This document shows, in pieces, positions 61,801-63,032 of a DNA stretch of 64,000 bases. The notes under the pieces were generated by a model. The model searched no databases, was not told where the DNA came from, and saw nothing but the letters and a program-made list of their open reading frames with translations. The stretch is taken from positions 2,652,501 to 2,716,500 of the forward strand of contig JAQISU010000114.1 in NCBI GenBank assembly GCA_029339505.1, given 5' to 3'. The position numbers and the translations under genes are program-made. Position 1 is the stretch's first letter, and each line of letters starts with the position of its first letter. The DNA comes from Unio delphinus (lineage: Eukaryota > Mollusca > Bivalvia > Unionida > Unionidae).

Positions 61801-63032
61801 AGTATTATAAGTTACTATATCTAATGAAAGATGCAAATAGTCAAATGTTAATCTCTTCAATATTGAAATGATTGGCTGTTTTATTGACTCAGTTTTAGCA
61901 TTGTCACTTCATATCATGAAAATATTTGACAGTTTTTAAGTTCAATTCATTATACATCTCCTCTTGGAATCTTAAGATTTTGGGCTTTGTAAAAAAAAGT
62001 TTCTTTTCAGGTTAACTTCCATTGTACCAAGTGAATATACATGCAAGTGACTAAAATAATAAATCAAGCATGCTTTAGGTATAATTAAGTGAACATCAAA
62101 TTAACCAAAACAATGTTTAGATAGATAACCCACAGTGTGAACTCAATCTGACCACCTTTTACTGCCTAAGTGTGAAAAAAATGGAGTCTTTAAAATGAAT
62201 GGGAGACAACTCACAGTTGAAAGGCAATAGAAAATGCAACACTTGAAAATAACATGTTCTTGAAAATATGCAACTGAAATCTTACCAGATATTTTCAAGA
62301 TTTGAAGTATTTTAGTTTTCTTTTTAAGATGGCAACTGATTGAAACCTTATTGTTACCACTTGAATTTGCAGATCAATAATTTGCAGTGTTAAACCTTCC
62401 AATGTCTACTTAACAGAATCAACCAAATAATCATTAATCTTCCTGTTATGATGGAGTGGGTTTATTAGGACAATTTTAAAACTTTAGTGAAATCTGGAGG
62501 GAAAGGGAGAATTAATGCTTTATCATGAGTAGTAGTAGCTGAAATACCATATATACTCTGTTATAAGTTAAGTTCAGCTTCATAATAACATAGACCATGA
62601 TCTGCTGTCACATAATGCACCAGTAGGTCAAAGTCTACAGCTGTTTTGTAACGATTACTAACAGCATACTTAATAGACCCAGATATACCAGCACATTATG
62701 CACCAGAAGAACAGGGTCTGTGATGTTTGCAGCTAAACTTGATTTTTAATGGAATAAGTACAGTTTTTAGTTACAAATCCAAAATTGAAAATATACATTT
62801 TTAAAAGTCTTTTGACTGTCATATCATCCATCCAAATTGTTAAGTTGATTTTATAATATTCAGGAACCATTTTAGTTGTGTTCTATTGTACTAACTATAT
62901 AAGTTCCTTTATTCCAGACAAAGCCTGGCTGAGCCAGAAGAAGAGGATATATTGGGTCATTTACGGCGACATCATTACCTGAATCTAAATGATGATGATG
63001 ATGTTGATGATGATGATAAACTAATTGTCTGA
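5479..63032 (+). CDS. TPCN2: Two-pore channel 2 homologue, 3' half, split over 14 exons plus two alternative last exons
   Basis: TPC2 is an endosomal/lysosomal cation channel gated by PI(3,5)P2 and NAADP signalling; two 12-TM subunits form the pore. The exons here give 443 codons with last exon A or 451 with last exon B, covering the distal I-II linker and domain II (S1 to S6 plus tail). Key matches to vertebrate TPC2 from memory: SSLLRRRQ linker, YAQLEYWANNFDDFA before the pore, VVNNWHVF filter, ILENF..KWD after S6, and a tail of E-P-x-E-x-x-I/L. TPC1 has a different pore-loop and a long C-terminal coil, so TPC2 fits better. All exon junctions join in phase. Domain I and the start codon lie upstream of the window; I searched 1..5478 and saw no further exon. 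No promoter is visible. Confidence 0.93.
5592..6124. other. Intron 1, 5' part: nothing recognised
   Basis: AT-rich intronic sequence between exon 1 and the 54/108-bp array. No repeat or coding signal seen. Confidence 0.5.
6125..6492. repeat. 54-bp repeat in 108-bp dimers that includes the exon 2 splice acceptor
   Basis: Alternating units contain ACTGGTGAT...TTTTCAGGTTAGATGTC and AACTGGTTATCTATTTTTAAG. CAG ends fall at 6167, 6275 and 6384, and the true exon 2 acceptor CAG ends at 6492, so spacing is 108, 109 and 108. The last unit runs directly into exon 2 (TTTTCAG/ATTGAACGTCTATT). Confidence 0.85.
6493..6574 (+). CDS. TPCN2: TPCN2 exon 2: I-II linker
   Basis: Acceptor TTTTCAG/ATT, donor ATGGAG/GTATGT, phase 2 in and 0 out. 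Encodes residues 38-65: LNVYLGDVKV, then VVSQANIDKNTKVAIME. Aligns with the human TPC2 stretch between the basic linker and the EF-hand-like region ([20 protein letters not shown], from memory). Confidence 0.85.
6721..6733. repeat. Poly-G tract, 13 bases
   Basis: Uninterrupted G run in intron 2. Possible sequencing or assembly weak point; no function inferred. Confidence 0.8.
6960..7370. repeat. Dispersed repeat family, degenerate 140-bp-type units
   Basis: Contains GGTGTCTAGTTGGTTTTAAA, TGAAAATGATGCAGATTG, TTCTTGAAAATC and GGTCCTAAATGAAAATG. The same phrase order occurs at about 32.0-32.9 kb and 39.5-40.4 kb. Non-coding; likely an old repeat common in this genome. Confidence 0.55.
7371..7918. 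other. Intron 2, 3' part: nothing recognised
   Basis: AT-rich intronic DNA with a short (CAA)n stretch near 7740. It ends in the pyrimidine-rich acceptor of exon 3. Confidence 0.5.
7919..8014 (+). CDS. TPCN2: TPCN2 exon 3: EF-hand-like linker end
   Basis: Acceptor TGTTTCAG/GCA, donor AGACCA/GTTAGT (weak but standard GT), phase 0 to 0, 96 nt. Residues 66-97: AITETEAADDLVSWEDFLKI, then MSVMEKEKKKRP. The SWEDFLKIM part matches the AEEFQKLF segment of human TPC2 (from memory), the end of the I-II linker before domain II S1. Confidence 0.88.
8015..8843. other. Intron 3, 5' part: nothing recognised
   Basis: AT-rich intronic DNA with a poly-C tract near 8152..8164. No repeat or exon signal. Confidence 0.45.
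8844..8909. repeat. (GA)n microsatellite, about 32 dinucleotides
   Basis: Perfect GA run in intron 3. Short open frames of alternating Arg-Glu or Ser-Leu here are artefacts of the repeat. Confidence 0.97.
9080..9797. repeat. 40-bp minisatellite, about 16-18 copies
   Basis: The unit runs AACTGTAAATAATGTAATGA then GACAGCTTAACCATATCATA. Copies are very regular from 9130 to 9370 and longer and more diverged towards 9797. Non-coding. Confidence 0.88.
9862..10616. mobile_element. 735-bp inverted-repeat element (9872..10606) with 86-bp TIRs and 10-bp target duplication
   Basis: The outer bases 9862..9871 and 10607..10616 are identical (CACCACTGAG), a 10-bp target site duplication. The element begins AATCTGATTAAAATCAGC after one base. 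The first about 86 bases recur inverted at the right end with about one mismatch (TACTATGAC/TACTACGAC). Long TIRs with a 9-10-bp duplication suit Mutator-like elements, but the assignment is inference. It is richer in CpG than its surroundings and carries one minus-strand ORF, described separately. The high TIR identity suggests a young insertion. Confidence 0.88.
9967..10449 (-). CDS. Putative zinc-binding protein of the 735-bp element
   Basis: An open frame of about 146-160 codons fills most of the element between the TIRs. No ATG starts the frame; the best start in frame is GTG at 10407. An ATG lies about 26 nt further upstream in another frame, separated by a run of five C, so a frameshift or an unseen upstream exon is possible. 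The N-terminal part has ICVLCGF (C-x2-C) and, about 50 residues later, GVCQKCYRSVEKVL (C-x2-C) followed by a Lys/Glu-rich helix and a basic KRKPITKR stretch. The C-x2-C pair plus helix resembles a ZAD-type zinc-binding domain. No transposase catalytic motif is seen, so the element may be non-autonomous. I do not recognise the protein. Confidence 0.5.
10617..11198. other. Intron 3, 3' part: nothing recognised
   Basis: AT-rich intronic DNA leading into the exon 4 acceptor. A 116-codon open frame on the minus strand at 10911..11261 crosses exon 4 antisense and has no recognisable motif. Confidence 0.5.
11199..11318 (+). CDS. TPCN2: TPCN2 exon 4: domain II S1
   Basis: Acceptor AATTCTAG/AAG, donor ATTACA/GTATGT, phase 0 to 0. 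Residues 98-137: KPLIRRFQNPHLHRFQKIFS then HKYYTFFGNLMAFVNVILIT. The FFGNLMAFVNV stretch is transmembrane segment IIS1 and matches YFDYLGNLIALANLV of human TPC2 (from memory). The basic segment before it is cytosolic. Confidence 0.93.
11319..11964. other. Intron 4: nothing recognised
   Basis: AT-rich intron between consensus donor GTATGT and acceptor TTTTTAG. No repeat array. Confidence 0.5.
11965..12021 (+). CDS. TPCN2: TPCN2 exon 5: IIS1-S2 luminal loop
   Basis: Acceptor ATTTTTAG/GCA, donor TTGAGG/GTATGT, phase 0 to 0, 57 nt. Residues 138-156: AELATQYDKSLTSSKSALR. A short polar loop, the expected size between IIS1 and IIS2. Sequence similarity alone is weak; position, splice sites and phase support it. 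Confidence 0.82.
12022..13870. other. Intron 5, first part: nothing recognised
   Basis: AT-rich intronic DNA with a poly-C tract near 12333. No coding signal; the short open frames show no motif or codon pattern of a gene. Confidence 0.45.
13885..14430. repeat. 12-bp based tandem repeat (GATACCCATATT / GATACCTATATT / AACAGACT)
   Basis: GATACCCAGATT, GATACCCATATT and GATACCTATATT units alternate with TAAACAGACT. A longer pattern ending GAAACAGATTGCTACCCAGA appears at about 14050 and 14260, indicating a block duplication of roughly 210 bp. Confidence 0.88.
14431..15039. other. Intron 5, middle: nothing recognised
   Basis: AT-rich intronic DNA between the 12-bp array and the retrotransposon relic. 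Confidence 0.45.
15040..15790 (-). pseudogene. Non-LTR retrotransposon relic, end of reverse transcriptase ORF
   Basis: Read on the minus strand in several frames, the segment shows GVTLDRSL-type sequence (near 15720), GASAQTLKTSALI (near 15600), PPTPLPWLPVLSNI (near 15440) and QTMSHIVNNCPLT (near 15060), in that order. This is the C-terminal half of a Jockey/RTE-like reverse transcriptase ORF up to its cysteine-containing tail. Multiple stops and frame changes make it dead. The 5' part of the element is missing; no tail or target duplication seen. Confidence 0.78.
15791..16535. other. Intron 5: nothing recognised
   Basis: AT-rich intronic DNA. Only a two-copy repeat CAGCCAATATTGCTAGAAAT at 16261..16300 is notable. 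Confidence 0.45.
16540..16725 (+). mobile_element. tRNA-derived SINE, family 2, copy 1 (3' truncated)
   Basis: A box TGGCCTAAGTGGT and B box GGTTTGATTCCC, then a body with GTGTTAGGACTGGTTGGCCT. The same order is seen at 51725..51960. The 3' part present in the other copy (ATAATGTGACTGGGTGGG) is absent here. Not a functional tRNA: no acceptor stem or cloverleaf. Confidence 0.75.
16788..17004. mobile_element. MITE of the CCATATATACTC family, about 216 bp
   Basis: Inverted ends ACCATATATATTCACTTA and TATAAGCAAGTATATATGGT. The interior contains ATCTGCCATTGCATAATGCA and CCCAGATTTACAGGCA, shared with copies at 62546 and 63360. Non-coding. Confidence 0.75.
17005..17345. other. Intron 5, end: nothing recognised
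   Basis: T-rich sequence ending in the exon 6 acceptor TATTTTCAG. Confidence 0.5.
17346..17474 (+). CDS. TPCN2: TPCN2 exon 6: IIS2 to start of IIS3
   Basis: Acceptor TATTTTCAG/ATT, donor TTGGCA/GTAAGT, phase 0 to 0, 129 nt. Residues 157-199: IINFLFILYYVIEQVFIFIS is segment IIS2; LGWRRYTWYRSHIFDG is the cytosolic S2-S3 link, ending in the conserved FDG; IIVAILA starts IIS3. Aligns without gaps with the human TPC2 segment that begins ILNCVFIVYYLLEML (from memory). Confidence 0.96.
17475..18012. other. Intron 6: nothing recognised
   Basis: Short AT-rich intron, donor GTAAGT, acceptor CTTCCAG. Confidence 0.55.
18013..18059 (+). CDS. TPCN2: TPCN2 exon 7: IIS3
   Basis: Acceptor TCTTCCAG/GTA, donor CTCAG/GTAGGT, phase 0 to 2, 47 nt. 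Residues 200-215: VFEIVTVGLYGLPFL, the second half of IIS3 (human VLEISTLAVYRLPH, from memory). Confidence 0.92.
18060..19974. other. Intron 7, first part, with a decayed MITE copy
   Basis: A worn copy of the CCATATATACTC family is likely at about 18195..18390 (CAGACCCTGGTCTGCC, CATTATGCACCAGAAGATCT, GCAGTTGGACTTAGTAAGTA). Around 18600..18740 a phrase GTTTCCTAGACAAGGCACTT looks like a dispersed repeat. The rest is plain AT-rich intron. Confidence 0.4.
19975..20480. repeat. 31-bp minisatellite, about 16 copies
   Basis: The unit is TTTGTTATCTATTCCAGTCT plus GGCTACCATAA. Each unit contains a TATTCCAG motif, a pyrimidine-AG element that resembles a splice acceptor core. Located about 340 bp upstream of the real exon 8 acceptor. 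Confidence 0.9.
20823..20922 (+). CDS. TPCN2: TPCN2 exon 8: IIS4 voltage-sensor helix
   Basis: Acceptor TTCATTTCAG/TGG, donor ATTAAG/GTGCGT, phase 2 to 0, 100 nt. Residues 215-248: SGIEVNGDLVLWNIVRVINV then LIMIRLLRIIWYIK. IIS4 has three arginines in NIVRVINVLIMIRLLRII. The residue before the last two arginines in register (I in LIMIR) is isoleucine, as in human TPC2, where Ile at this place (I551) makes the channel voltage-insensitive; voltage-gated TPC1 has arginine there. Confidence 0.95.
20923..21330. other. Intron 8, 5' part: nothing recognised
   Basis: AT-rich intron with a short stretch GGCAGATCTGTAACTG that faintly recalls the MITE family but has no paired ends. Confidence 0.4.
21340..21545. 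repeat. About 55-bp tandem repeat, four copies
   Basis: TGCTTAATTTCCATTTCATT, then AATTAGTAGCCTTTTGAAAT and AAAAA, recurs four times with minor changes. Confidence 0.85.
21845..22195. repeat. 50-bp tandem repeat, seven copies
   Basis: The unit is CAACCTCTTTGCCTCATCAG, TGTCAATCATCCATTAACAG, TTGCTATTTT. The open frame across it is a by-product: the unit length is not a multiple of three and the peptide changes phase from unit to unit. Confidence 0.9.
22240..23180. repeat. Degenerate about 190-bp tandem repeat, interrupted by hAT relics and continuing at 24650 and 25560..25800
   Basis: Phrases such as CAGAATTTGATCAAATTTGA, AAAACATTTAAATGACTT and AAGCATCCTGG-type blocks recur at intervals of about 180-200 bp here and again after the hAT insertions. 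Non-coding. Confidence 0.6.
23187..24645 (+). mobile_element. hAT-like DNA transposon relic, copy 1
   Basis: Inverted ends CAGACCTGCCAAC at 23187 and its complement ending at 24645. CATAAC flanks both sides (23181..23186 and 24646..24651), the core of a probable 8-bp target duplication. The interior holds a broken hAT transposase on the + strand. Confidence 0.82.
23515..24480 (+). pseudogene. hAT-family transposase pseudogene
   Basis: Fragments in changing frames: KGGKDIQPRK (about 23540), ISHGRRDDCRRHV (about 23670), LTSMGFGSAVSETEFEV (about 23756), PFSIATDGSNDSKKLYPVVV (about 24004), SGCSCHLVHLAAKKGADVLP (about 24295). These match the order of a BED-finger or DUF4371-type hAT transposase with its first catalytic Asp in ATDGSND. 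Numerous stops and frameshifts, and the C-terminal dimerisation region is missing. Minus-strand open frames here are antisense shadows. Confidence 0.75.
24756..25525 (+). mobile_element. hAT-like relic, copy 2 (internally deleted)
   Basis: Starts CAGACCTGTCAACCCTTATG like copy 1, shares ATTAGTACCTCAGGCGCTTT-type sequence (about 24955) and the ISHGWRYDCHR coding relic (about 25208), and ends near GGTTGGCTGGTCTT, similar to the copy 1 right end. More decayed than copy 1; no target duplication visible. Right boundary approximate. Confidence 0.6.
25526..26004. other. Intron 8, end: remnant of the 190-bp repeat, then plain intron
   Basis: 25620..25800 continues the degenerate repeat seen before the hAT elements (AAACATTAAATGACTTTTTT, CAGAATTTGACCACG). 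After that, AT-rich intron up to the exon 9 acceptor. Confidence 0.5.
26005..26076 (+). CDS. TPCN2: TPCN2 exon 9: S4-S5 link and start of IIS5
   Basis: Acceptor TTCATTTCAG/GCT, donor CTCATA/GTAAGC, phase 0 to 0, 72 nt. Residues 249-272: AMAIVANTLLDLIKNLQSFG then GILI. Matches the human TPC2 segment [20 protein letters not shown] (from memory). Confidence 0.95.
26130..26230. mobile_element. Left-end fragment of the CCATATATACTC MITE family
   Basis: TTCCATATATACTCAATTAT, then AACAACAAAGATCTGATTAC as in the copy at 63360. No right end found; a minisatellite begins just downstream. Confidence 0.5.
26232..27056. repeat. 30-33-bp minisatellite, about 25 copies, in two subfamilies
   Basis: TATTACATTAAATGATACTT plus GAATTGGGTGTAGG in the first part; GTGATTACATTATATTTGAA plus TTGGGTATAG (30 bp, six near-perfect copies) at 26865..27040. 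A block of about 180 bp in the first part is duplicated (TTCGGTTCAGGTATTACATC at 26363 and its match at 26529). Confidence 0.9.
27057..27561. other. Intron 9, end: nothing recognised
   Basis: AT-rich intron up to the acceptor TTTTTTTCAG. Confidence 0.5.
27562..27650 (+). CDS. TPCN2: TPCN2 exon 10: IIS5 and start of pore loop
   Basis: Acceptor GTTTTTTTCAG/GTG, donor CACAAA/GTAGGT, phase 0 to 2, 89 nt. Residues 273-302: VIYYSFAILGIELFYGVI is the rest of IIS5. EYKPQNNTNIT is the luminal turret with two overlapping N-glycosylation sequons (NNT and NIT), in the region where human TPC2 is glycosylated. Confidence 0.95.
27651..28107. other. Intron 10, start: nothing recognised
   Basis: AT-rich intron before the nested transposons. 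Confidence 0.5.
28195..30948 (+). mobile_element. Tigger/pogo-like transposon nested in the CAGTGTGA element
   Basis: Inverted ends CAGTAGTCCCCCTCTTGAA at the left and, on the complement, CAGTAGTCCCCTCTTATAAG at the right; TA flanks both ends (28193..28194 and 30949..30950). About 2.75 kb, near the usual length of an autonomous Tigger element. The interior carries a broken transposase. Confidence 0.88.
29082..30420 (+). pseudogene. Tigger/pogo transposase pseudogene (CENP-B-like HTH, DDE domain)
   Basis: Starts MSLRKRKILNLEKNVKVIQL with a psq-type HTH (RFDVSKTQINNIVEDRE), then a stop at 29265, then in the same frame a CENP-B HTH part (FEWFCTARFKKIPLTGRMIQ). Frame changes follow: the first catalytic motif reads KSDKTGLFF in another frame near 29590; VEKLKPLVIG returns the first frame at 29722. 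LYNCAAHPKLDLSNVKVSYF and PPNTTSKLQPLDARLIQTIK follow from 29895. The usual Asp of the VDNCPAHP motif is Tyr here, so the enzyme would be inactive even without the stops. An acidic C-terminal stretch ends near 30417. Confidence 0.85.
31824..31979. other. Intron 10 between elements: nothing recognised
   Basis: Short AT-rich stretch. Confidence 0.5.
31980..32870. repeat. Dispersed 140-145-bp tandem repeat, about six degenerate units
   Basis: Each unit has CAATATGGCTGCCATGGTGG or a relative, ATCTTGAAAATCTTGTTATT, a 'GAATGGA...TCTTATCAA' part, GACATGGGGT, and GTCTAGTTGGTCCTAAATGA. Units start near 32119, 32262, 32400, 32540, 32680 and 32810. Shared with 6960..7370 and 39500..40440. Confidence 0.75.
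32871..33165. repeat. 40-bp minisatellite, seven copies
   Basis: AAGGGACAAGTGTATTTTGA then TGTACAGTATGCTTTATATC, with two alternating subtypes (GGGACAAG and AAAGGAAGAG). Confidence 0.9.
33302..33365 (+). CDS. TPCN2: TPCN2 exon 11: pore turret to pore helix
   Basis: Acceptor TATTTTTTAG/TCC, donor TTTGCA/GTAAGT, phase 2 to 0, 64 nt. Residues 302-323: NPPECGSYAQLEYWANNFDD then FA. EYWANNFDDFA is identical to the human TPC2 sequence as I recall it, and is the strongest TPC2-versus-TPC1 marker. Confidence 0.97.
33366..35160. other. Intron 11, first part: mostly nothing recognised
   Basis: AT-rich intron. A single block at about 34077..34165 (CCTTGACTTAGGGTTAGGGG) is an outlying unit of the repeat at 35165..35715. 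Confidence 0.45.
35165..35715. repeat. Degenerate about 170-bp repeat (ACCTTGAC family), three to four units
   Basis: Recurring phrases: AATTGAAAACCTTGTCCAAT, TTTGAAAGTGACCTTGACTT, CTGAAGGTCAGAGGAAGGGC. Non-coding intronic repeat. Confidence 0.6.
35843..35925 (+). CDS. TPCN2: TPCN2 exon 12: domain II pore filter
   Basis: Acceptor TTTTCCCAG/GCT, donor ACAAA/GTAAGT, phase 0 to 2, 83 nt. Residues 324-351: AALIVLWDIMVVNNWHVFLE then AYSAATT. VVNNW is the domain II selectivity filter; the two Asn correspond to N652/N653 of human TPC2, which line the filter. Human has NNWQVF, this gene NNWHVF. Confidence 0.97.
35926..36516. other. Intron 12: nothing recognised
   Basis: AT-rich intron, donor GTAAGT, acceptor ATACTTTCAG. 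Confidence 0.5.
36517..36598 (+). CDS. TPCN2: TPCN2 exon 13: IIS6 gate helix
   Basis: Acceptor TACTTTCAG/ATG, donor TTGGAG/GTCAGT, phase 2 to 0, 82 nt. Residues 351-378: KWSYIYFIIWWLLSVVIVLN then LFTALILE, the inner pore helix. Human TPC2 has [20 protein letters not shown] at this place (from memory). Confidence 0.97.
36655..36800. repeat. About 41-bp tandem repeat, three to four copies
   Basis: GTGGCAACAAGTCACAACTG followed by TTACACCAATTGTAGAGA variants. Confidence 0.8.
36801..37375. other. Intron 13: nothing recognised
   Basis: AT-rich intron between two minisatellites. Confidence 0.45.
37376..37905. repeat. 62-bp minisatellite, about eight copies
   Basis: The unit includes GTTGTCTGAAATACATCCAC, AATATAAGGAATAGTTCA and the palindromic GTGCATGCACTG. 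The first five are near-identical; the last three (from 37680) are diverged and carry ATGGATC in place of the middle part. Confidence 0.9.
37906..39193. other. Intron 13, end: nothing recognised
   Basis: AT-rich intron up to the acceptor TTCTTCACAG. Confidence 0.5.
39194..39300 (+). CDS. TPCN2: TPCN2 exon 14: post-S6 cytosolic segment
   Basis: Acceptor TTCTTCACAG/AAT, donor TTCAG/GTATAT, phase 0 to 2, 107 nt. Residues 379-414: NFIMKWDKLKLASRRRTRSG, STSAMLYSMTVHDMF. Human TPC2 has NFLHKWD and YQMTVELLFR at the corresponding places (from memory). The SRRRTRSGSTS stretch is basic and serine-rich, a plausible phosphorylation region. Confidence 0.95.
39500..40440. repeat. Dispersed 140-bp repeat family, third array
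   Basis: Same phrase order as 31980..32870: GGCCAACTTGAGAATCTTGT, AATGGTGCCACTGAGACATC, TATATGGCTGTGGCAGTGGC. About six degenerate units in intron 14 copy A. Confidence 0.7.
40790..40862. repeat. (CTAT)n(CTGT)n compound microsatellite
   Basis: CTATCTATCTAT run followed directly by a TGTCTGTCTGTC run. Confidence 0.97.
40910..41465. repeat. Intron 14 segment related to 61855..62420 (copy A of partial gene duplication)
   Basis: Shared landmarks in the same order: GATGATTGGTTG/AAATGATTGGCTG, TTCATTGTACAGTTCCCCTT against TTCATTATACATCTCCTCTT, GGGCTTTGTTAAAGAAGTTT against GGGCTTTGTAAAAAAAAGTT, and TCAAGAATGCTTTATGCATA against TCAAGCATGCTTTAGGTATA. Confidence 0.75.
41466..42585. other. Intron 14 copy A: nothing recognised
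   Basis: AT-rich intronic DNA without arrays or coding signal. Confidence 0.45.
42590..43182. repeat. 294-bp tandem duplication, nearly identical copies
   Basis: GAAGCCCTATGAAGAGCTGA occurs at 42611 and 42905; the two copies differ at only a few bases and in A-run length. Each contains a CT-rich tract. Junction is an A-rich run (42885..42899). Recent event. Confidence 0.93.
43183..43848. other. Intron 14 copy A, end: nothing recognised
   Basis: AT-rich intron ending in acceptor TTTTGTTCCAG. Confidence 0.5.
43849..43939 (+). CDS. TPCN2: TPCN2 last exon, copy A
   Basis: Acceptor TGTTCCAG/ACA, phase 2, stop TGA at 43937. Encodes R then QCLDEPDEEDIMGHLRRHRF and MNVNESTRY. Human TPC2 ends ILEEPGEDELTERLSQH plus a few residues (from memory), so this is the natural protein end. 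A sequence AAG/GTACTG at 43931 could act as a weak donor, overlapping the stop region; it would leave phase 2, compatible with copy B. About 83% of the first 18 tail residues are shared or similar with copy B. Confidence 0.9.
43940..46820. other. 3' flank of exon 15A / intron: no gene recognised
   Basis: If exon A is used, its 3' UTR starts here. The first AATAAA hexamer I see is at 45376..45381 (ATTAAATAAAG), a possible but distant poly(A) signal. Very AT-rich, with TTAATTAATTAATG runs near 44806..44830. An 80-codon open frame at 45508 has no motif. Confidence 0.4.
47200..50440 (+). pseudogene. DIRS-like retrotransposon relic (gag-like, RT, RNase H, tyrosine recombinase)
   Basis: In order on the + strand with many stops and frameshifts: CPIIDLGALNDLTTQ (48318), QQVLNAIQA and ISMDLEDVYF (48390..48460), PIHTAYRKFQQFGYK (48468), LVQRWLPCLC (48848), FLMHLLQIIMLSKWGQ-type sequence (48915), HLRRWDNLTCL (49028): a DIRS/LINE-distant reverse transcriptase. 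An RNase H-like part follows (HLHINILKM near 49187, SNNSTAVTYLK near 49268). Then MASTLKKYEGKLKIFTHE (49508), TLQASVPQIANFLQWLCGEN (49574) and PKTLAIFPV (49757) fit the N-terminal part of a DIRS tyrosine recombinase. 47200..48250 is probably the degraded gag. Terminal repeats were not found, so both ends are approximate. Confidence 0.72.
50441..51720. other. Non-coding; small inverted/direct repeats only
   Basis: 50655..50740 contains repeated ATTTTAGACTAAAATGTTTT, AATCTGGGATTTTAG and AAAATCTTTTAGTCTGGGAT units, possibly part of the DIRS terminus. The rest is AT-rich with nothing recognised. Confidence 0.45.
51725..51960 (+). mobile_element. tRNA-derived SINE, family 2, copy 2
   Basis: B box-like GGTCATGGGTTCATACCC near 51750, then GTTATTGTTAGGACTGGTCA and GAATAATGTGACTGGGTGGG, then GTGGCATGATGCCCCAGTAC. 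Same family as 16540..16725 and longer at the 3' end. Common bivalve SINE layout, from memory. Confidence 0.75.
52019..52195. mobile_element. 177-bp TA-flanked MITE, CAGTGGAACCTGTC ends
   Basis: CAGTGGAACCTGTCATGAAA at the left; the right end complement reads CAGTAAAACCTGTCTAAAGA. TA precedes (52017..52018) and follows (52196..52197). Interior repeats GTCTGTCATGGCAGGTGG- and TAGCAGTGGTTTCTT-type parts. Tigger/pogo-style ends. Confidence 0.78.
52554..53366. mobile_element. 813-bp TA-flanked element, CCGTATTTTCGC ends
   Basis: CCGTATTTTCGCACATATAA at the left; the complement of the right end reads CCGTATTTTTGCGCATATAA. TA flanks both sides (52552..52553 and 53367..53368). Distinctly richer in CpG (GCGC, ACGCG) than neighbouring DNA. 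A 97-codon minus-strand frame (52914..53207) has no motif I recognise. Probably non-autonomous. Confidence 0.82.
53480..53812. repeat. About 42-bp minisatellite, seven copies
   Basis: TCCATGCAATGAAGTGTCCC then CTGGATATACATTCTATT, degenerate. It abuts the start of the sequence related to intron 14. Confidence 0.8.
53813..54010. repeat. Intron 14 5' end, copy B (donor lost)
   Basis: TATGTTCAGATATATCA here against TATGTTCAGGTATATAA at the exon 14 donor; TTGTTCAGATATTAAATTTA AAG at 53885 against the same at 39349; TGCAGTTCTTAGGACCAGC against TGCAGTTCCTAAGACTTG. The donor GT is AT here, so no splice donor remains. Homology appears to begin at the exon 14 boundary; exon 14 itself is not duplicated. 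Confidence 0.72.
54280..55200. mobile_element. 921-bp TA-flanked element, CTGTAGTATCAT ends with TTCGTGG repeats
   Basis: CTGTAGTATCATCAATATTC at the left and, on the complement of the right end, CTGTAGTATGATTTATTTTC; TA flanks both. Sub-terminal regions carry several TTCGTGG / CCACGAA copies on both strands (TTTTCGTGGTTTTCGTGG at 54312; AAACCACGAAAATTGAG near 55158). A 79-codon minus-strand frame (54577..54816) may be a remnant of the parent element's protein; not recognised. Confidence 0.8.
55201..55740. other. Intron 14 copy B: nothing recognised
   Basis: AT-rich DNA between the TTCGTGG element and the 35-bp satellite. Confidence 0.45.
55745..59045. repeat. 35-bp satellite, about 94 copies, with higher-order structure
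   Basis: The unit is CATAACGTGTGGATATGTTT then AACTTACATGAAAGC. Main variants: ACGTG/ACATG, ACATGAAA/ACATAAAA, GTGTGGATA/GTGTGAATA, AAAGCC/AAAACC. A block of 17 units beginning at about 56645 (ACATAAAAACCATAACATGT) recurs at 57241, 596 bp later, with the same order of variants. No spacers, so not CRISPR; no long open frame. Confidence 0.95.
59046..60417. repeat. Two direct copies of a 600-760-bp unrelated block inside the satellite
   Basis: ACTTTACGGGGCATGATGTA at 59065 and ACTTTACAGGGCATGAGGTA at 59813 start two parallel blocks that share TAGTGGCCTACTTCCAAGGT, TTAGCTCTACA-TGATACCA, GATCTATGGCAGACC and AGGAGAACCTGTGCAAAAAG in order. Copy 2 lacks about 140 bp near its end. Short frames (EPVQKVG ending) appear in both copies but look non-coding. 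Identity of the block unknown. Confidence 0.85.
60418..61010. repeat. Diverged 35-bp satellite subfamily, about 17 copies
   Basis: CATAATGTGTGGATATGTTT then AACTTCCACAAAAGC; same length and core as the main array but with TTCCACAAAAG in place of TTACATGAAAG and no CpG. Some units are 34 bp or shortened (ACTTGAGAAACATGTGGATA). Confidence 0.93.
61365..61530. repeat. 85-bp direct duplication, two copies
   Basis: TAATAAAGTAGCATGTGATA, GTTGCAACAACCATTTACTG and CGAGATTAATGTTGATAGTT occur twice in direct order. Confidence 0.92.
61855..62420. repeat. Intron 14 segment, copy B, related to 40910..41465
   Basis: See the landmarks given for 40910..41465; further down, GGGAGACAACTCACA matches GGGAGACAACTTGACA and CCTTCCAATGTCTACTTA matches CATTCCTATGTCTACTAC. 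Divergence is considerable, so the duplication is not recent. Confidence 0.75.
62546..62770. mobile_element. MITE of the CCATATATACTC family
   Basis: Left end ACCATATATACTCTGTTATA. Interior ATAGACCATGATCTGCTGTC and CAGATATACCAGCACATTAT, shared with 63360 and 16788. The right end is worn (AATAAGTACAG). Lies just upstream of last exon B. Confidence 0.7.
62918..63032 (+). CDS. TPCN2: TPCN2 last exon, copy B
   Basis: Acceptor TTTATTCCAG/ACA, phase 2, stop TGA at 63030. Encodes R then QSLAEPEEEDILGHLRRHHY, LNLN, then DDDDVDDDDKLIV. Parallel to copy A (QCLDEPDEEDIMGHLRRHRF) and to the human TPC2 end. The acidic DDDDVDDDD tail comes from a GAT trinucleotide run. It can splice from exon 14 in the same phase as copy A. 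Confidence 0.9.
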
